Positions 63,353-64,000 of a DNA stretch of 64,000 nt are shown in pieces. The first letter of the stretch is position 1; the number at the start of each line of letters is the position of its first letter. This DNA is from an uncultured Aquimarina sp. (GTDB lineage: Bacteria > Bacteroidota > Bacteroidia > Flavobacteriales > Flavobacteriaceae): NCBI GenBank assembly GCA_947502885.1, contig CANNBP010000015.1, positions 1 to 64,000 of the forward strand, given 5' to 3'. Made by a program: the position numbers and the translations under genes. The notes under the pieces were generated by a model. The model searched no databases. It was not told the origin of the DNA and saw nothing but the letters and a program-made list of their open reading frames with translations.

Positions 63353-63904
63353 TTAATTCTTTTTAAAAGGTAATCCTAGTTGGGTTAACAATGATTTTGC
63401 TTCTTTGTCAGTTTTCGCTGAAGTTTCGAATGTTATATTCATACCAGCAATCTTATTAACTTTATCAATATCGATCTCTGGAAAAATGATTTGTTCAGTA
63501 ATACCTAATGAATAATTACCTCTACCATCAAAACCTGTTGCTTTAATTCCTCCGAAATCTCTTACTCGTGGTAAGGCTGAAGTAATAAGACGGTCTAAAA
63601 ATTCATACATTCTTTCTCCTCTTAACGTAACTTTTGCCCCGATAGGCATTCCTTTACGTAATTTAAAAGTCGCAACATCCTTTTTAGACATCGTAGCTAT
63701 AGCCTTTTGACCAGTAATAGTTGTCAATTCATCTACAGCATGGTCGATCAACTTTTTATCAGCCACTGCAGCTCCAACTCCTCTACTTAAAACAATCTTT
63801 TTAAGTTTTGGCACTTGCATTACATTACCATAGCTGAATTCTTCTGTAAGAGCTGACACTACTCTGTCACCATACTCTTGTTTTAATCTTGGTATATAAG
63901 CCAT
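63353..63904 (-). CDS. rplE: 50S ribosomal protein L5
   Basis: 183 aa. MAYIPRLKQEYGDRVVSALT, VPKLKKIVLSRGVGAAVADK, IATMSKKDVATFKLRKGMPI and the signature GRGNYSLGITEQIIFPEIDI are complete. Binds 5S rRNA and contacts the P-site tRNA. Its ATG is 2 nt after the rplX stop. Confidence 0.99.
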   Translation of the reverse strand: MAYIPRLKQEYGDRVVSALTEEFSYGNVMQVPKLKKIVLSRGVGAAVADKKLIDHAVDELTTITGQKAIATMSKKDVATFKLRKGMPIGAKVTLRGERMYEFLDRLITSALPRVRDFGGIKATGFDGRGNYSLGITEQIIFPEIDIDKVNKIAGMNITFETSAKTDKEAKSLLTQLGLPFKKN

Positions 63905-63906
63905 AA

Positions 63907-64000
63907 CTATATTACTTCATTAGATTTTTTAGCAAATCTTACTTTCTTATCTCCTTCGACTCTGTATCCAACTCTTGTCGTTTCACCTTTTGAATTTAAC
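63907..64000 (-). CDS. rplX: 50S ribosomal protein L24, C-terminal fragment
   Basis: The frame enters at the right window edge and ends at a TAG at 63907-63909. The last 30 residues (LNSKGETTRVGYRVEGDKKV, then RFAKKSNEVI) match the L24 C-terminus, and rplX is expected upstream of rplE. The rest of the gene lies outside the window. Confidence 0.93.
   Translation of the reverse strand, partial: LNSKGETTRVGYRVEGDKKVRFAKKSNEVI

Overview
The window is AT-rich bacterial chromosome, very probably from a marine member of the Flavobacteriaceae (Bacteroidota); an Aquimarina-like genus is a guess. The evidence is a type B type IX secretion (T9SS) C-terminal sorting domain, a PorP/SprF-OmpA pair, a FecI/FecR/STN-TonB-receptor set, DUF1599, DUF3667, DUF4293 and BT_3928-like proteins, a Rho with a long disordered insert, promoter motifs of the TTTG/TAnnTTTG type, and the order carA-eno-gltA beyond rplQ. 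I saw no tRNA, rRNA, CRISPR array, insertion sequence or phage gene.

Left region (1-15 kb, all minus strand): two giant repetitive surface-protein genes. The first (cut by the left edge) has an IgGFc-binding-like N-terminus, DUF11-type domains and at least nine PKD-like repeats of 95 residues. The second has a choice-of-anchor L-like domain, eight 124-residue repeats, a calcium-binding TSP3-type tail and a T9SS sorting domain. It is followed directly by porP/sprF and an OmpA-family gene, the usual secretion and anchoring partners. Both repeat arrays are close to identical at the DNA level and show higher-order periods (3 x 285 and 2 x 372 bp).

Middle region (15-34 kb): mostly housekeeping genes. 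A minus-strand run holds DUF1599, a DoxX-DUF6624 fusion, an orphan DppB-type permease, tpiA, prmA and clpS; facing away from it are folP, the c-di-AMP synthase cdaA and a DUF3667 protein. Then come an ABC exporter with truA, a phosphodiesterase, DUF4293, rho with a structured leader, msrA, a large gene-free stretch, an SH3 and coiled-coil secreted protein, folD and ffh.

Accessory region (34.6-42.5 kb): an ECF sigma factor, a FecR anti-sigma factor and a TonB-dependent receptor with an STN signalling domain, divergent from a lipoprotein with an internally duplicated domain and two fasciclin-domain proteins. It looks like one cell-surface regulon and is the best candidate for an undescribed system. 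It is followed by a GNAT gene, argS, an SDR-DUF2867 protein, a CpcT/CpeT-like lipoprotein, an Rrf2 regulator, and a citrulline-hydrolase-like gene paired with arginase.

Right region (50-64 kb, minus strand): gltA, eno, carA, an unrecognised secreted protein, then the alpha and spc ribosomal blocks in reverse (rplQ, rpoA, rpsD, rpsK, rpsM, rpmJ, infA, secY, rplO, rpmD, rpsE, rplR, rplF, rpsH, rpsN, rplE, rplX cut by the edge). rpmD (59 aa) and rpmJ (38 aa) were found by direct translation. Most genes or operons end in clear intrinsic terminators.
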